32,927 nt of DNA from Moorena bouillonii PNG (lineage in GTDB: Bacteria; Cyanobacteriota; Cyanobacteriia; Cyanobacteriales; Coleofasciculaceae). A program made the position numbers and the translations under genes. The stretch spans positions 1-32,927 of the forward strand of contig NZ_MKZS01000001.1 of NCBI RefSeq assembly GCF_001942495.1, given 5' to 3'. The notes under the pieces were generated by a model that was not told the DNA's origin, made no database searches, and was given only the letters and a program-made list of their open reading frames with translations. Shown piece after piece: positions 1 to 8,150 of the stretch (position 1 is its first letter; every line of letters begins with the position of its first letter).

Positions 1-174
1 GCCATTCGCGTAGCGTGGCCATTCGCGTAGCGTGGCCATTCGCGTAGCGTGGCCATTCGCGTAGCGTGGCCATTCGCGTAGCGTGGCCATTCGCGTAGCG
101 TGGCCATTCGCGTAGCGTGGCCATTCGCGTAGCGTGGCCATTCGCGTAGCGTGGCCATTCGCGTAGCGTGGCCA
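1..174. repeat. 17-bp tandem repeat array (10 full copies)
   Basis: Ten uninterrupted identical copies of GCCATTCGCGTAGCGTG occupy 1-170, followed by a partial GCCA. The array starts at the first base of the window, so its true length is unknown. Units abut directly with no spacers, which excludes CRISPR. Each junction creates GGCC, so every unit is bordered by a GGCC palindrome. The 17-bp unit is not a multiple of three and no ORF uses it. Confidence 0.95.
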
Positions 175-222
175 AAGCCTGTGCCACAAAGCACCTCAAG
201 CAGCGTGGGCCAAAAGCCCACG

Positions 223-273
<51 letters not shown>

Positions 274-399
274 ACCTCAAGTAGCGCATATGCTTACCAA
301 AAATTTCTAGAGTAAACCACCAGAGGTTGGCCTCTAATGTCAAAAAACCCTTAATATAGAAATAATCGGCGGTCAGTATAGTTCTAAGATTTAGTAACT

Positions 400-888
400 G
401 TGGCAAGAACTTCAATTCAGTCTCAAGGTAGCCAGGCGATTCAATATCCTGACCGAACTACTAAGCGTGCAGAGCAAGCAATGCGCTGTTTGCCATTCCG
501 GATGCCTCTATTGGCAGCGATGGGTTCTAGCAGTGTTCCACTCTTATCTATAGTAGGTCTTGAAGGAGTCAAGAGAAACTACACAACGCGGCCTAGGTCG
601 GAATTGGCAGTAGAAAATGATTTAATGTGGTTGATTCAAGTGGGTGTATTACGTCGAGAAGTAGACGGTCAGGGAATTACGGATAGTTTTCGATTGACAC
701 CTTTGGGTCGTCAGTTGTTAGAAAAGTGGGAACGGCTTGGAGAAACCTTACCTCCACCCTCACTATCAGATCGACTCCATCATACCTTGAATCGCTGGGT
801 GACATACTCCCACACTGAATCAAAGATTACAGTGTGGGCTTCTTACCAACTCCAGCCATTGCTTAGGATACTCGGTAAGCTTTATTGA
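400..888 (+). CDS. Conserved cyanobacterial protein, Npun_F0494-like, with altered C-terminus
   Basis: A 162-residue ORF starting at GTG. The core (about residues 20-133) has motifs I associate with the cyanobacterial Npun_F0494 family: RCLPFRMPL, SELAVENDLMWLI and FRLTPLGRQLLEKW. The middle looks like a small winged-helix fold, as in DUF-type DNA-binding proteins, but function is unknown. From about residue 135 the protein appears foreign: the DNA from about 800 onward is an IS200/IS605-type right end read in reverse, so the last about 28 residues are probably insertion-derived and replace the native terminus just after LNRW. The family name is recalled from memory and is not certain. The gene may still make a folded product because the truncated part is only the extreme C-terminus. 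Confidence 0.6.
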   Translation: MARTSIQSQGSQAIQYPDRTTKRAEQAMRCLPFRMPLLAAMGSSSVPLLSIVGLEGVKRNYTTRPRSELAVENDLMWLIQVGVLRREVDGQGITDSFRLTPLGRQLLEKWERLGETLPPPSLSDRLHHTLNRWVTYSHTESKITVWASYQLQPLLRILGKLY

Positions 889-925
889 CGATACGGGATG
901 CCCCTCCGCACCGGAACAATACAAT
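800..925 (-). mobile_element. IS200/IS605-type right-end remnant (TnpB omega-RNA-like), no transposase
   Basis: Read on the minus strand, this segment ends with a hairpin (CCCACACTG, 12-nt loop, CAGTGTGGG) followed by AGTATGTCA. That is the typical 3' terminus of cyanobacterial IS200/IS605/IS1341 elements and of the omega-RNA that accompanies TnpB. The preceding GTAAGAAGCCC and GGGGCATCCCG blocks also fit such ends. No tnpA or tnpB coding sequence follows at higher coordinates, so this is a solo end or a decayed element. The left boundary at 925 is a guess. Confidence 0.5.
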
Positions 926-1034
926 AAGTTCTATTTTTTAGGCAAGTAGGTGGCGGTTAGCTCTTAATTTGATTGACCCTACTACTTTCATTATAAACGA
1001 TATAAACGATTTTGAGTTCCCTACTTGTTAAAAA

Positions 1035-1075
1035 CTCTGATCAGGTTTCATCTAGGAGATGAAACCTGATCAGAG
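1035..1075. repeat. 19-bp perfect hairpin upstream of cobQ
   Basis: Arms 1035-1053 and 1057-1075 are perfectly complementary and are separated by a 3-nt AGG loop. There is no T-tract after it, so it is not a classical intrinsic terminator for the plus strand. Its right arm overlaps a second inverted repeat (1069-1084 with 1129-1144). Confidence 0.85.
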
Positions 1076-1144
1076 GGTCGCCTTTATAGTTGGCAGTCTG
1101 TGAGTTAAGGGTTAAATCTCTTTGTAGTAAGGCGACCCTCTGAT
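1069..1144. repeat. 16-bp inverted repeat overlapping the 1035-1075 hairpin
   Basis: Bases 1069-1084 (ATCAGAGGGTCGCCTT) are the exact reverse complement of 1129-1144, with 44 nt between. The left arm shares 1069-1075 with the right arm of the preceding hairpin, so in RNA the two structures compete. The region 889-1293 otherwise holds no gene. A cobalamin riboswitch was sought upstream of cobQ and not recognised. Confidence 0.8.
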
Positions 1145-1293
1145 TGCGGTAACTTCAAGCACTCATGGCGTAGCATTGAGATGTGATGCTTCTCGCGGTT
1201 GAAGCTAAGATTGTCGGTTTAAATCAAGTTGGTGACAGGGTGATATATAAATTTATTTCATCTAGGCTAGTTCTGACCCCCTAACCCTGAATT

Positions 1294-2784
1294 ATGAAAG
1301 CGATTATGGTGGTGGGTACTACATCCCACGCAGGAAAATCCTTGATAAGCACAGCTCTATGTCGCCTTCTTTCGCGACAAGGCTGGCGTGTCTGTCCCTT
1401 TAAGGGTCAGAACATGGCTCTAAATGCCTATGTGACACCTAATGGCGGAGAAATTGGACATGCCCAAGCAGTACAAGCTTGGGCTGCGGGTGTCATTCCC
1501 TGTGTGGAAATGAACCCAATTTTACTTAAACCCCAAGGTGACATGACCTCCCAGGTCATTCTTATGGGTAAAGCCGTAGGGAAGGTTAGTGCTGGGGAGT
1601 ACTACGAAAAGTACTTTGATAAGGGTTGGCAGGTGATTGAAGAATCACTGCGACGTTTAACCAATGAGTTTGATTTAGTCGTGTGCGAGGGAGCTGGTAG
1701 CCCAGTAGAAATTAATATCAAGCACCGCGACTTGACCAATATGCGAGTGGCGCGGTACCTCAAAGCTCCCACCTTGCTGGTGGTAGATATTGACCGTGGA
1801 GGGTCTTTTGCTCAGGTAATCGGTACTCTCGAACTCCTCGAACCAGAGGAGAGAGCTTTGATTAAAGGTGTCGTGATTAATAAGTTTAGGGGTCAGCGAT
1901 CGCTTTTGGACCCCGGGATAAAATGGTTAGAAGAACGCACTGGTATTCCTGTCGTTGGAGTTATTCCGTGGATTGATATACTGTTTCCCGCTGAAGATTC
2001 CCTTGACTTACTAGATCGCAACACCAGGAACAAGTCCAATAAGGAAGTCACTATCGTAGTAATTCGTTTACCTCGAATTTCTAACTTTACTGATTTTGAC
2101 CCCCTCGAAGCTGAACCCAGCGTCTTTTTGAAATATCTGTCACCAAATGAAACCTTGGGATATCCAGATGCAGTGATTCTCCCAGGGACAAAAACTACCA
2201 TTGCGGACATGATGGTACTCCAAAAAAGTGGCATGGCTGAGCAAATTCAAAACTACGCTGCCTCAGGTGGGACAATTTTGGGAATTTGTGGGGGATTCCA
2301 AATGCTAGGCAAAACCCTAGTTGATCCCGATGGATTAGAGGGTAAACAGGGACGTCATCCAGGATTAGGCTTGTTGCCCTTAAAAACCTTGATTACCAGT
2401 GGCAAAGTTGCCCGTCAGCGGATGGTGACCTCCAATTATCCCCAAGTTGGCTTACCCATTACCGGTTACGAAATTCATCAGGGGCGTTCGCGACTGCTTG
2501 AGGCGGAGATGGGAGATAATAAATCTGCTTATCGAGCGTTATTCGATGACCATGGTTTGGGCATTGTTGACGTGAATCAATCAATTTGGGGCAGCTATCT
2601 CCATGGCATGTTTGACAATAGTCCTTGGCGACGTTCCTGGTTGAATCAACTGCGCTCCAGACGAGGGCTACCTTCTCTCCCTACTGGGGTTGTCAACTAT
2701 CGGGAACAACGAGAAGCGCTTTTGAATTCACTGGCTGATACTATCGAATCTCATCTTGATTTAACCCCGATTTTAAGGTCTTAG
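1294..2784 (+). CDS. cobQ: Adenosylcobyric acid synthase (cobyric acid synthase)
   Basis: A 496-residue protein of normal family length. It amidates four carboxylates (b, d, e, g) of adenosylcobyrinic acid diamide using ATP and glutamine, in cytoplasmic vitamin B12/pseudo-B12 synthesis. The N-terminal half is a dethiobiotin-synthetase-like ATPase with the nucleotide-binding GTTSHAGKS (8-16), FKGQNMALNA and the CEGAGSPVEIN signature (131-141). The C-terminal half is a class I glutamine amidotransferase-like domain with ICGGFQMLG, where Cys332 is the nucleophile, and SYLHGMF, where His437 is the catalytic His. The start ATG follows an AT-rich leader. A 2Fe-2S ferredoxin gene follows 131 bp downstream in the same direction. 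Confidence 0.97.
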   Translation: MKAIMVVGTTSHAGKSLISTALCRLLSRQGWRVCPFKGQNMALNAYVTPNGGEIGHAQAVQAWAAGVIPCVEMNPILLKPQGDMTSQVILMGKAVGKVSAGEYYEKYFDKGWQVIEESLRRLTNEFDLVVCEGAGSPVEINIKHRDLTNMRVARYLKAPTLLVVDIDRGGSFAQVIGTLELLEPEERALIKGVVINKFRGQRSLLDPGIKWLEERTGIPVVGVIPWIDILFPAEDSLDLLDRNTRNKSNKEVTIVVIRLPRISNFTDFDPLEAEPSVFLKYLSPNETLGYPDAVILPGTKTTIADMMVLQKSGMAEQIQNYAASGGTILGICGGFQMLGKTLVDPDGLEGKQGRHPGLGLLPLKTLITSGKVARQRMVTSNYPQVGLPITGYEIHQGRSRLLEAEMGDNKSAYRALFDDHGLGIVDVNQSIWGSYLHGMFDNSPWRRSWLNQLRSRRGLPSLPTGVVNYREQREALLNSLADTIESHLDLTPILRS

Positions 2785-2915
2785 ACTGTTAACTATCAGA
2801 TTATTATTGTCAAAAGTAAAAAGTAAAATTGAGAATGGAAAATGGTTAAGTAAAATTATTAATTAAAAATTCAACTAATTAACAATAAACAAATAAATTA
2901 AATGACTAATCAAAC

Positions 2916-3155
2916 ATGAGTGTGAGCGTTCGCTTTCTACCAGATGATGTAACAGTTGAGGCCGAAGTCGGAGAAACCATCCTTTTGGTGGCTGAACGTG
3001 CTGGTGTGTTCATTGCCACAGGTTGCCTGATGGGTTCTTGTCATGCCTGTGAGGTAGAGATAGAAAATGGACCGACTGTTTGTTCTTGTATCACTGCTGT
3101 ACCTGCAGGTTATGAACAGCTGACGATTAATCTATACTCTGACACCAATTGGTAG
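2916..3155 (+). CDS. Small 2Fe-2S ferredoxin-like protein
   Basis: A 79-residue protein with the plant-type ferredoxin start (short beta strands, VGETILLVAERAGV) and cluster motif CX4CX2C at Cys37, Cys42 and Cys45. The fourth ligand would be Cys56 or Cys58, only 10-12 residues later, whereas photosynthetic ferredoxins (about 97 residues) have about 29 residues in this gap. It is therefore a minimal relative and probably an electron carrier. Its position directly after cobQ suggests a link to corrin metabolism, for example supplying electrons for cobalt reduction; this is inference from neighbourhood only. The MnmA gene converges on it from the other strand. Confidence 0.85.
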   Translation: MSVSVRFLPDDVTVEAEVGETILLVAERAGVFIATGCLMGSCHACEVEIENGPTVCSCITAVPAGYEQLTINLYSDTNW

Positions 3156-3205
3156 TCTATAAATACCATGGCAATTGGCTTTGGTCAAGGTCACTATTAG
3201 AATTT

Positions 3206-3262
3206 AGAATGCAGAATGGTGAATTTGGAATTCTACATTCTAAATTCACCATTCTGCATTCT
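3206..3262. terminator. Long inverted repeat between convergent genes
   Basis: Arms 3206-3226 and 3242-3262 are a perfect 21-bp inverted repeat with a 15-nt loop. They lie between the 3' ends of the ferredoxin gene (plus) and mnmA (minus), so the structure could end transcription from both sides. It lacks a clear T-run and may instead be a MITE-type palindrome. Confidence 0.5.
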
Positions 3263-3269
3263 GACCGAC

Positions 3270-3402
3270 AACCTTGGCCAAAAGGCCACGCAATCGCGTT
3301 CAACCTACCCTACACCGAATCGCCTTGGGTGAACAACCTTGGCCAAAAGGCCACGCAATCGCGTTCAACCTTGGCCAAAAGGCCACGCAATCGCGTTCAA
3401 CC
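3270..3402. repeat. Three copies of a 36-bp repeat
   Basis: Nearly identical copies lie at 3270-3305, 3335-3370 and 3367-3402. Each contains TTGGCCAAAAGGCCACG and CAATCGCGTT and is bounded by AACC. The last two overlap by 4 bp and the first is set apart by 29 bp. The inner GGCC-AAAA-GGCC is a small palindrome. The ORFs that cross this region are repeat-driven artefacts. Confidence 0.9.
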
Positions 3403-3410
3403 TCCAACCT

Positions 3411-4499
3411 TCAACCTTCAACCAATTTGCCATTAGCAATTTTCTCTGGTAACTGCTCAATAATGCCACCTCCAAGCACCAGCTCCCCGTCATACAGAAC
3501 AGCAGCCTGTCCTGGGGTGATGCTGAATTGTGGTTCATCGAACACTAATTTGATCCGATTTCCTTCTAGAGGAATCACATTCACAGGTACAGCAGGTGAG
3601 CGATAGCGAACTTGCACAGAAGCTCGAATGGGAACAGTAGGTTCCTGAATCGATACCCAATTGACCCGATGAACAGTACATTCAGGTTGGGTGGCTTGGT
3701 GGCGTTCCCCTACAATTACCCGATTCCTGGCTGCATCCAGGGCAATCACATACAAGGGATTGGGAGCAGCTATACCTAGCCCTTTCCGTTGTCCAATGGT
3801 GTAGTGGTGAATTCCCTGATGTTGCCCTACCACATTTCCATCCAAGTCCACGATGTCACCTGTGGTTTGGGAAATATACTTGTCCAGGAACTTCTGCATG
3901 GAACCGTGGGATTCGATTAAACACAAGTCCTGACTTTCTGGTTTATCAGCAGTCTTGAGATTATACTCAGCAGCCAGGCGTCGCGTTTCTGTTTTCTTCA
4001 GTTCTCCCAAAGGAAATAGGGAAGCCGCCAGCAGGTCTTGAGTCAAGTCATACAGGAAGTATGACTGGTCTTTTGTCAAGTCTAGTGCTCGCCGCAATTG
4101 ATAGCGATCGCATTCGGCATCATAAGTAATCCGGGCATAGTGACCTGTGGCTATTTTATCAATCCCCAATGTCTCATGGGCATAGGTCAGCATCGGACCA
4201 AACTTCACTGCCTTGTTGCACTGAGAACAGGGAAGTGGAGTAATCCCAGATTGGTAACCCGAGACTAAGTAATCCACAATGTTTTCCTGAAAAACATCGC
4301 GACTGTCCACAATATGGTGGGGAATCCCTAATTGTTCACAGATAAACGCTGCATCGACCATTCCCTCAGAGCAGCATTGACCCTTCCCTTTCATTAACCA
4401 AAGGGTCAATCCTACAACTTCATATCCTTTGTGATGGAGGGTGGCGGCAGCTACGGAACTGTCTACCCCACCAGACAAGCCAACGACAACTTTATTCAT
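3411..4499 (-). CDS. mnmA: tRNA-specific 2-thiouridylase MnmA
   Basis: A 362-residue protein that installs the 2-thio group on U34 of tRNA-Lys, -Glu and -Gln, using ATP and a sulfur relay. The PP-loop is SGGVDSS (9-15). The catalytic cysteines are Cys94, in [11 protein letters not shown], and Cys193, in ESQDLCLI, matching the two active-site cysteines of the E. coli enzyme. The C-terminal beta-barrel includes [10 protein letters not shown]. The open frame extends 33 codons upstream to 4598, but the extra residues have no family character and [11 protein letters not shown] is the normal start, so ATG at 4499 is chosen. The C-terminus reaches into the edge of the 36-bp repeat block. Confidence 0.95.
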   Translation of the reverse strand: MNKVVVGLSGGVDSSVAAATLHHKGYEVVGLTLWLMKGKGQCCSEGMVDAAFICEQLGIPHHIVDSRDVFQENIVDYLVSGYQSGITPLPCSQCNKAVKFGPMLTYAHETLGIDKIATGHYARITYDAECDRYQLRRALDLTKDQSYFLYDLTQDLLAASLFPLGELKKTETRRLAAEYNLKTADKPESQDLCLIESHGSMQKFLDKYISQTTGDIVDLDGNVVGQHQGIHHYTIGQRKGLGIAAPNPLYVIALDAARNRVIVGERHQATQPECTVHRVNWVSIQEPTVPIRASVQVRYRSPAVPVNVIPLEGNRIKLVFDEPQFSITPGQAAVLYDGELVLGGGIIEQLPEKIANGKLVEG

Positions 4500-4663
4500 C
4501 AACTCAACAGATTTCTGCCTTAGGGAGGTATTGCATTGTATAGTATTATTGTAGTCCTCCTGACCCTTAAGTCCTTCTACCTTAAGTCGAGTGGGCAAAG
4601 TGGGATTTCACTCCTATCCTGGAATCATAGAGTATTAGGATAACTCTGGGAGTATCAGTGTTC

Positions 4664-5032
4664 ATGGCTGGTTTTGGAAATTTGGTTCAAAAAGCGTTTT
4701 ATCTAGGCGTCGGTATAGCTGCTGCAGCAGGGGAGAGAGCTGGGGGAACCTTGTCCGAAGTGCGAGGTCAAGCTCAGAAACTGGTAGATGAACTGGTAGA
4801 AAAAGGGGAGATGACTACCGAGGAAGCCCGTAAACTGGTTGAAGATTTAGTGCAACAGGGGCAACAGCAATCCTCTCAAGCTAACCCTAATGATCCTAAA
4901 CCTGAGCCGCGCCGGATTGAGATTATTACTGATGAGGAAGAAGAATCAGCACCACCCCAAGAGCAGGATGTTGACAAACTACGCCAGCAGGTGCAAGCTA
5001 TGCAAGAAGAATTGCGTCGGCTAAAGCGCTAA
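4664..5032 (+). CDS. Phasin-like small protein
   Basis: A 122-residue protein. The N-terminus (MAGFGNLVQKAFYLGVGIAA) is a short hydrophobic/amphipathic helix. It is followed by a helical region with KLVDELVEKGEMTTEEARKL, as seen in proteins annotated as phasin or PHA granule-associated-like in cyanobacteria. The centre is acidic and Pro-rich (about 75-100) and the C-terminus is a heptad-type coiled coil (VDKLRQQVQAMQEELRRLKR). An in-frame GTG lies six bases upstream at 4658. ATG 4664 is preferred because a GGGAG lies 11 nt before it. The exact role (polyester granule, membrane or stress) cannot be read from sequence. Confidence 0.65.
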   Translation: MAGFGNLVQKAFYLGVGIAAAAGERAGGTLSEVRGQAQKLVDELVEKGEMTTEEARKLVEDLVQQGQQQSSQANPNDPKPEPRRIEIITDEEEESAPPQEQDVDKLRQQVQAMQEELRRLKR

Positions 5033-5108
5033 CTTATAGCACTTATTTAGCACTTATAATTAATTTGTGAACAACCTAGGGGTTGAGCACATGATGTTTG
5101 TTTAGTAA

Positions 5109-5540
5109 ATGTCTACTATGGAAGATGATTGGTCTAAAAGTATTTATGAAACCCTGGAATCAGTGGCTAATATGGTCGATGAGTTCTTCGAGGGTGTCAG
5201 TGAGGTGGTTGAGGAGTTTGCCAATGAAGTTGAGGAGTTTGCCAATGAGGTAGACAATGCCATTGGTGCGGAAATTGACCAGTGTTTGCAAGAGATTGTT
5301 GAACCGTTTGTTGAGATTTATTTTGACTTTGAGGTTATGGTCAGTGAAACAGACGAGGATTTTCCTGATTCCGTGACACCATCCTCACAGAAACATCCCG
5401 CTTGCATAGGTTGCCGTCATTATCACGGTCAAGCCTACGGTGGAAATTTATTAGTCTGCGCTATGCATCCCTATGGTTGGGACACAGAAGATTGTCCTGA
5501 CTGGGAATCCCATCCTAGAAATTCCTCAAATCGTTTCTAA
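5109..5540 (+). CDS. Acidic conserved hypothetical protein with C-terminal Cys/His cluster
   Basis: A 143-residue protein I do not recognise functionally. Residues 1-75 are a very acidic helical segment with a perfect internal 21-bp DNA duplication (5208-5228 and 5229-5249) that repeats VEEFANE. The C-terminus has CIGCRHYHG, VCAMHPYG and DCPDWE: four cysteines and several histidines in about 35 residues, compatible with a small metal site. Domain order suggests a targeting or interaction helix plus a metal-binding tail. It is the middle of three same-strand genes and lies 14 bp before queF. Confidence 0.75.
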   Translation: MSTMEDDWSKSIYETLESVANMVDEFFEGVSEVVEEFANEVEEFANEVDNAIGAEIDQCLQEIVEPFVEIYFDFEVMVSETDEDFPDSVTPSSQKHPACIGCRHYHGQAYGGNLLVCAMHPYGWDTEDCPDWESHPRNSSNRF

Positions 5541-5554
5541 TCCTAGCAAAACCA

Positions 5555-5974
5555 ATGAGTAATTCCTTTACCCAGGAACAAGCATCACCAGAAGTAGACA
5601 CACCCCAGATTAAATACGGTGAACAGGAGATTGCCCAAGCAAAACTTATTACCTTTCCCAATCCCCGTATCGGTCGTCCCTATCACATAAACATCACCTT
5701 ACCGGAATTTACTTGCAAGTGCCCGTTTTCTGGTTATCCGGACTTTGCCACGATTTACATCACCTACGTTCCCAATCAACTGGTGGTAGAACTAAAGGCC
5801 CTTAAGTTGTATATCAATACATACCGCGATCGCTACATCTCCCATGAAGAGAGTATCAACCAAATTTTAGATGACTTCGTAGCCGCCTGTAACCCGGAAG
5901 ATGTCACCATCAAGGGGGATTTTAACCCACGGGGTAATGTTCACACCGTTGTAGAAGTGCGACACCAAAAGTAA
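5555..5974 (+). CDS. queF: NADPH-dependent 7-cyano-7-deazaguanine reductase (preQ0 reductase)
   Basis: A 139-residue short-type QueF of the tunnel-fold superfamily. It reduces the preQ0 nitrile to preQ1 with two NADPH in queuosine biosynthesis. The diagnostic EFTCKCPFSGYPDFATIYI (51-69) holds catalytic Cys56, which forms the thioimide with substrate, and Asp63. The NADPH-binding QueF motif is ELKALKLY (79-86), followed by the YISHEE substrate motif. Together with mnmA nearby, two enzymes of tRNA position-34 modification lie within 2.6 kb, though on opposite strands. The start ATG is 14 bp after the previous stop, so cotranscription is likely. Confidence 0.96.
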   Translation: MSNSFTQEQASPEVDTPQIKYGEQEIAQAKLITFPNPRIGRPYHINITLPEFTCKCPFSGYPDFATIYITYVPNQLVVELKALKLYINTYRDRYISHEESINQILDDFVAACNPEDVTIKGDFNPRGNVHTVVEVRHQK

Positions 5975-6050
5975 TCGGTACAAAGGTCATAGGTAATCTT
6001 GAGGATCCAGTAAACAATTCCGATATAAACGGAAAATATAGCACTTGCGA

Positions 6051-6818
6051 TCAATTCAGATTGACCCTAGGTGGCGGCAACATAGAACTCTTGAGTTTTT
6101 GCTTCAACACTAACCAAAGGAAGACCGGAGCATCAAACAGGTATCGCCGCCACAATCGTCGTGGTTCAGATATTAGCCTGTGTAACCATTCTAAGCCTAC
6201 CTCGCTCATCCAGACAGGGGACCTTGGTTTGGTTCCTGCTTCAAAATCAAGGGTGGCACCTACTGCCATGAATATTTTAATGCTTGGTAATTGATCTTTG
6301 TACTTGTGTATCCACTTTTCTTGTTTAGGCGCACCAACTCCCACAGCTAGTACTGTAGCTCCAGAGTTGTTAACCATTTCTATGATTTCTTGGCATTCAG
6401 CTTCATTTTTATCAAATCCGAATGATGGGGAGTGCGCAGCGATAACCATTTCTCTGCCAACTTTAGCATTGACATTTTCTTGAGCTTTTTTAGCGACTCC
6501 TTCTCGTCCACCTAAGAGAAATATTTTAATAGTCTCATTGTTTCTGTGATAATTATAAAAAGCTGGAAAAAGGTCAGAACCAGAAATTTTCTCCTGTATG
6601 GGTGACCCCAAAAACCTTGACGCATAATACACAACTTTACTATCACATAATCTATAATCGGCAATTCGATATGCCTTCATGAATTCAGGGTCTTTTTGTA
6701 GCTTGACTAAGTGATCGACATTGGGAGTAAAAATCACCCCGGTCTCGAGCCGCTTTAAAAGCTCTGACTTTGAGATATTATCAATCTCTAAGTTTAGGAT
6801 TTTGACTATTTCTCTCAT
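6051..6818 (-). CDS. WecG/TagA/CpsF-family glycosyltransferase (GT26)
   Basis: A 255-residue GT26 enzyme. Members transfer a sugar, often ManNAc(A), to an undecaprenyl-PP-linked sugar as the second step of repeat-unit assembly at the inner membrane face. Family signatures are FTPNVDHLVKL, ADYRLCDSKVVYYASRFLG, IFLLGGREGVAKKA, GVGAPKQEKWI and the C-terminal EWLHRLISEPRRLWRRY. The frame is open to 6875, but ATG 6818 has an upstream AAAAGG six bases away and begins with the family-like MREIVKILNLEIDN, so it is preferred. It sits 1.3 kb from the export cluster on the opposite strand and likely serves the same pathway (inference). Confidence 0.9.
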   Translation of the reverse strand: MREIVKILNLEIDNISKSELLKRLETGVIFTPNVDHLVKLQKDPEFMKAYRIADYRLCDSKVVYYASRFLGSPIQEKISGSDLFPAFYNYHRNNETIKIFLLGGREGVAKKAQENVNAKVGREMVIAAHSPSFGFDKNEAECQEIIEMVNNSGATVLAVGVGAPKQEKWIHKYKDQLPSIKIFMAVGATLDFEAGTKPRSPVWMSEVGLEWLHRLISEPRRLWRRYLFDAPVFLWLVLKQKLKSSMLPPPRVNLN

Positions 6819-7068
6819 GTTTAACCTTTTTACGATGTCTCTCCTAGCTAAGGGATAAGCACTAAAAACAGCCAAGCTTTTCCCAACAATCTTCAGTCTT
6901 GGAGCCGAACTCAGTCAATTGGCCATTTACCGATCGGCTAACCAAGTTAGCTTGATACTGTTTCGAGCAAGATTTTATTTGGGAAAGAATAAAATTACAT
7001 TATCACAGTTTTAGTAATTTTACTATAAATTTGACTATAGTAGCTCTGAAAAATTGGTAAATACCCTT

Positions 7069-7115
7069 AGGTGCCCTTGACCCGTAATTAAATTCGCCAC
7101 GGGTCAAGGGCACCT
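7069..7115. repeat. 17-bp stem hairpin with a recurring 20-bp core
   Basis: Arms 7069-7085 and 7099-7115 pair perfectly around a 13-nt loop, and GTTTT follows on the plus strand. The 20 bases at 7086-7105 (loop plus part of the right arm) recur exactly at 20893-20912 inside a different hairpin, so this is a dispersed palindromic repeat rather than a simple terminator. Confidence 0.85.
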
Positions 7116-7559
7116 GTTTTATAGATAGCTGAACCTATAGATATTCCCTAATCAAAAAAACAGTAATCCCTTGATGTAGATTACACCAGGGTTTTATAAC
7201 AACTATCTCATAAATTTGACATAAATCTATTTTGGCATTAGCATTAAGCTCTACTTTATTGTGTTAATAAGCGATTAATTTCGATCATTACAGTGTTAAT
7301 TATTTAACGAAATATTTCATCTAATTGTCACAGCGTGATCTAGATCGTATCGAGGTTAGAATTGGTGACTAATTATAACGTTATAGATTAGAGTCAACTG
7401 TGATTGAATCAATCAGGCTGTCTGGGAATGAATTCAATTTTCCATCCTCCTAGTCAACCCCGATGTAAATCCGGATATCCCGATCTGATTAGATGCTTAT
7501 AGCTGAAAAACCTCAAGTCAATTCCTGTCTATAATCCTTAATAAGGATAGCTTATTATA

Positions 7560-7592
7560 GGCTTTATTTAGGCTTTATTTAGGCTTTATTTA
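7560..7592. repeat. Three tandem 11-bp units GGCTTTATTTA
   Basis: Three exact units follow one another at 7560, 7571 and 7582, then a T-rich run. One helical turn per unit places identical sequence on the same DNA face. No known binding motif was recognised. Confidence 0.9.
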
Positions 7593-8150
7593 TTTGTTTT
7601 TTTTAGGGATTTACTTTAATTAAAATTACTGGTTTTTACGGTTACACCAGTCCTCCTTTATGGTTAATTGATGGTTGGTTAATGGTTAATTTTACCATTA
7701 ATATCATAGCCTATGGGCGAGTCCCGGCTAGTATTTTCTCTGAGCTTAATAAAATCTTTAAATAGTCTTCATCGACTCTACATAAATGAGCTAACGATGG
7801 TAATTTTTACTGATCACGAGTCGTTGTCTTGATCAGGTAGTCTTGATCAGGTTTATGGCTTATTTTAAGAAGATTTTTTAGCAGGTAGTAGCTCACCAGC
7901 AGAGTCTGAGAATTAGTCGAGCTAACAAATGCCTCAACTCTTTGCTACTTATACAATGAGACTACATAGTGTGATCGATAGCAGTAGTCTTTACAGAAAC
8001 TTTATAAAAGTCCACTCTAAGATTCATCGATCCTTCAACCTTCATCTGTGTGAAGCCGACTATTGTTATTTGTAGGGTTAGATGCTGAGCTAAACTAGGC
8101 ACACTAATTAACCTACCAGAAAATTACCCACAGATCTACCAACCAAAACC

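Larger units (their letters stand above)
6819..8150. other. 1.3 kb AT-rich region without a recognised gene
   Basis: No convincing coding frame, tRNA or rRNA is visible on either strand. It holds a 17-bp stem hairpin (7069-7115), three 11-bp tandem units (7560-7592) and a duplicated GTCTTGATCAGGT (7826-7838 and 7840-7852). As it lies upstream of both the GT26 gene (minus) and the export cluster (plus), it must contain both promoters, but I cannot place either one. Confidence 0.7.

Noticed and set aside
1-174. Possible CRISPR array
   Set aside because: Units are 17 bp and contiguous, with no spacers and no cas genes in the window.
1145-1293. Cobalamin riboswitch upstream of cobQ
   Set aside because: No B12-box-like conserved core was visible in the leader.
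1893-2234. 113-codon minus-strand ORF
   Set aside because: Lies fully inside cobQ in antisense; cobQ is well supported by its motifs.
3149-3606. Two overlapping plus-strand ORFs of 95 and 110 codons
   Set aside because: They are built from the 36-bp repeats and the antisense of mnmA, and have no family character.
4500-4598. 33-codon N-terminal extension of MnmA
   Set aside because: The sequence lacks conservation character and the family starts at the [11 protein letters not shown] position.
6819-8150. tRNA or small structured RNA gene in the 1.3 kb gap
   Set aside because: No cloverleaf, T-loop motif or CCA-type end was found by eye; only dispersed hairpins and short repeats.
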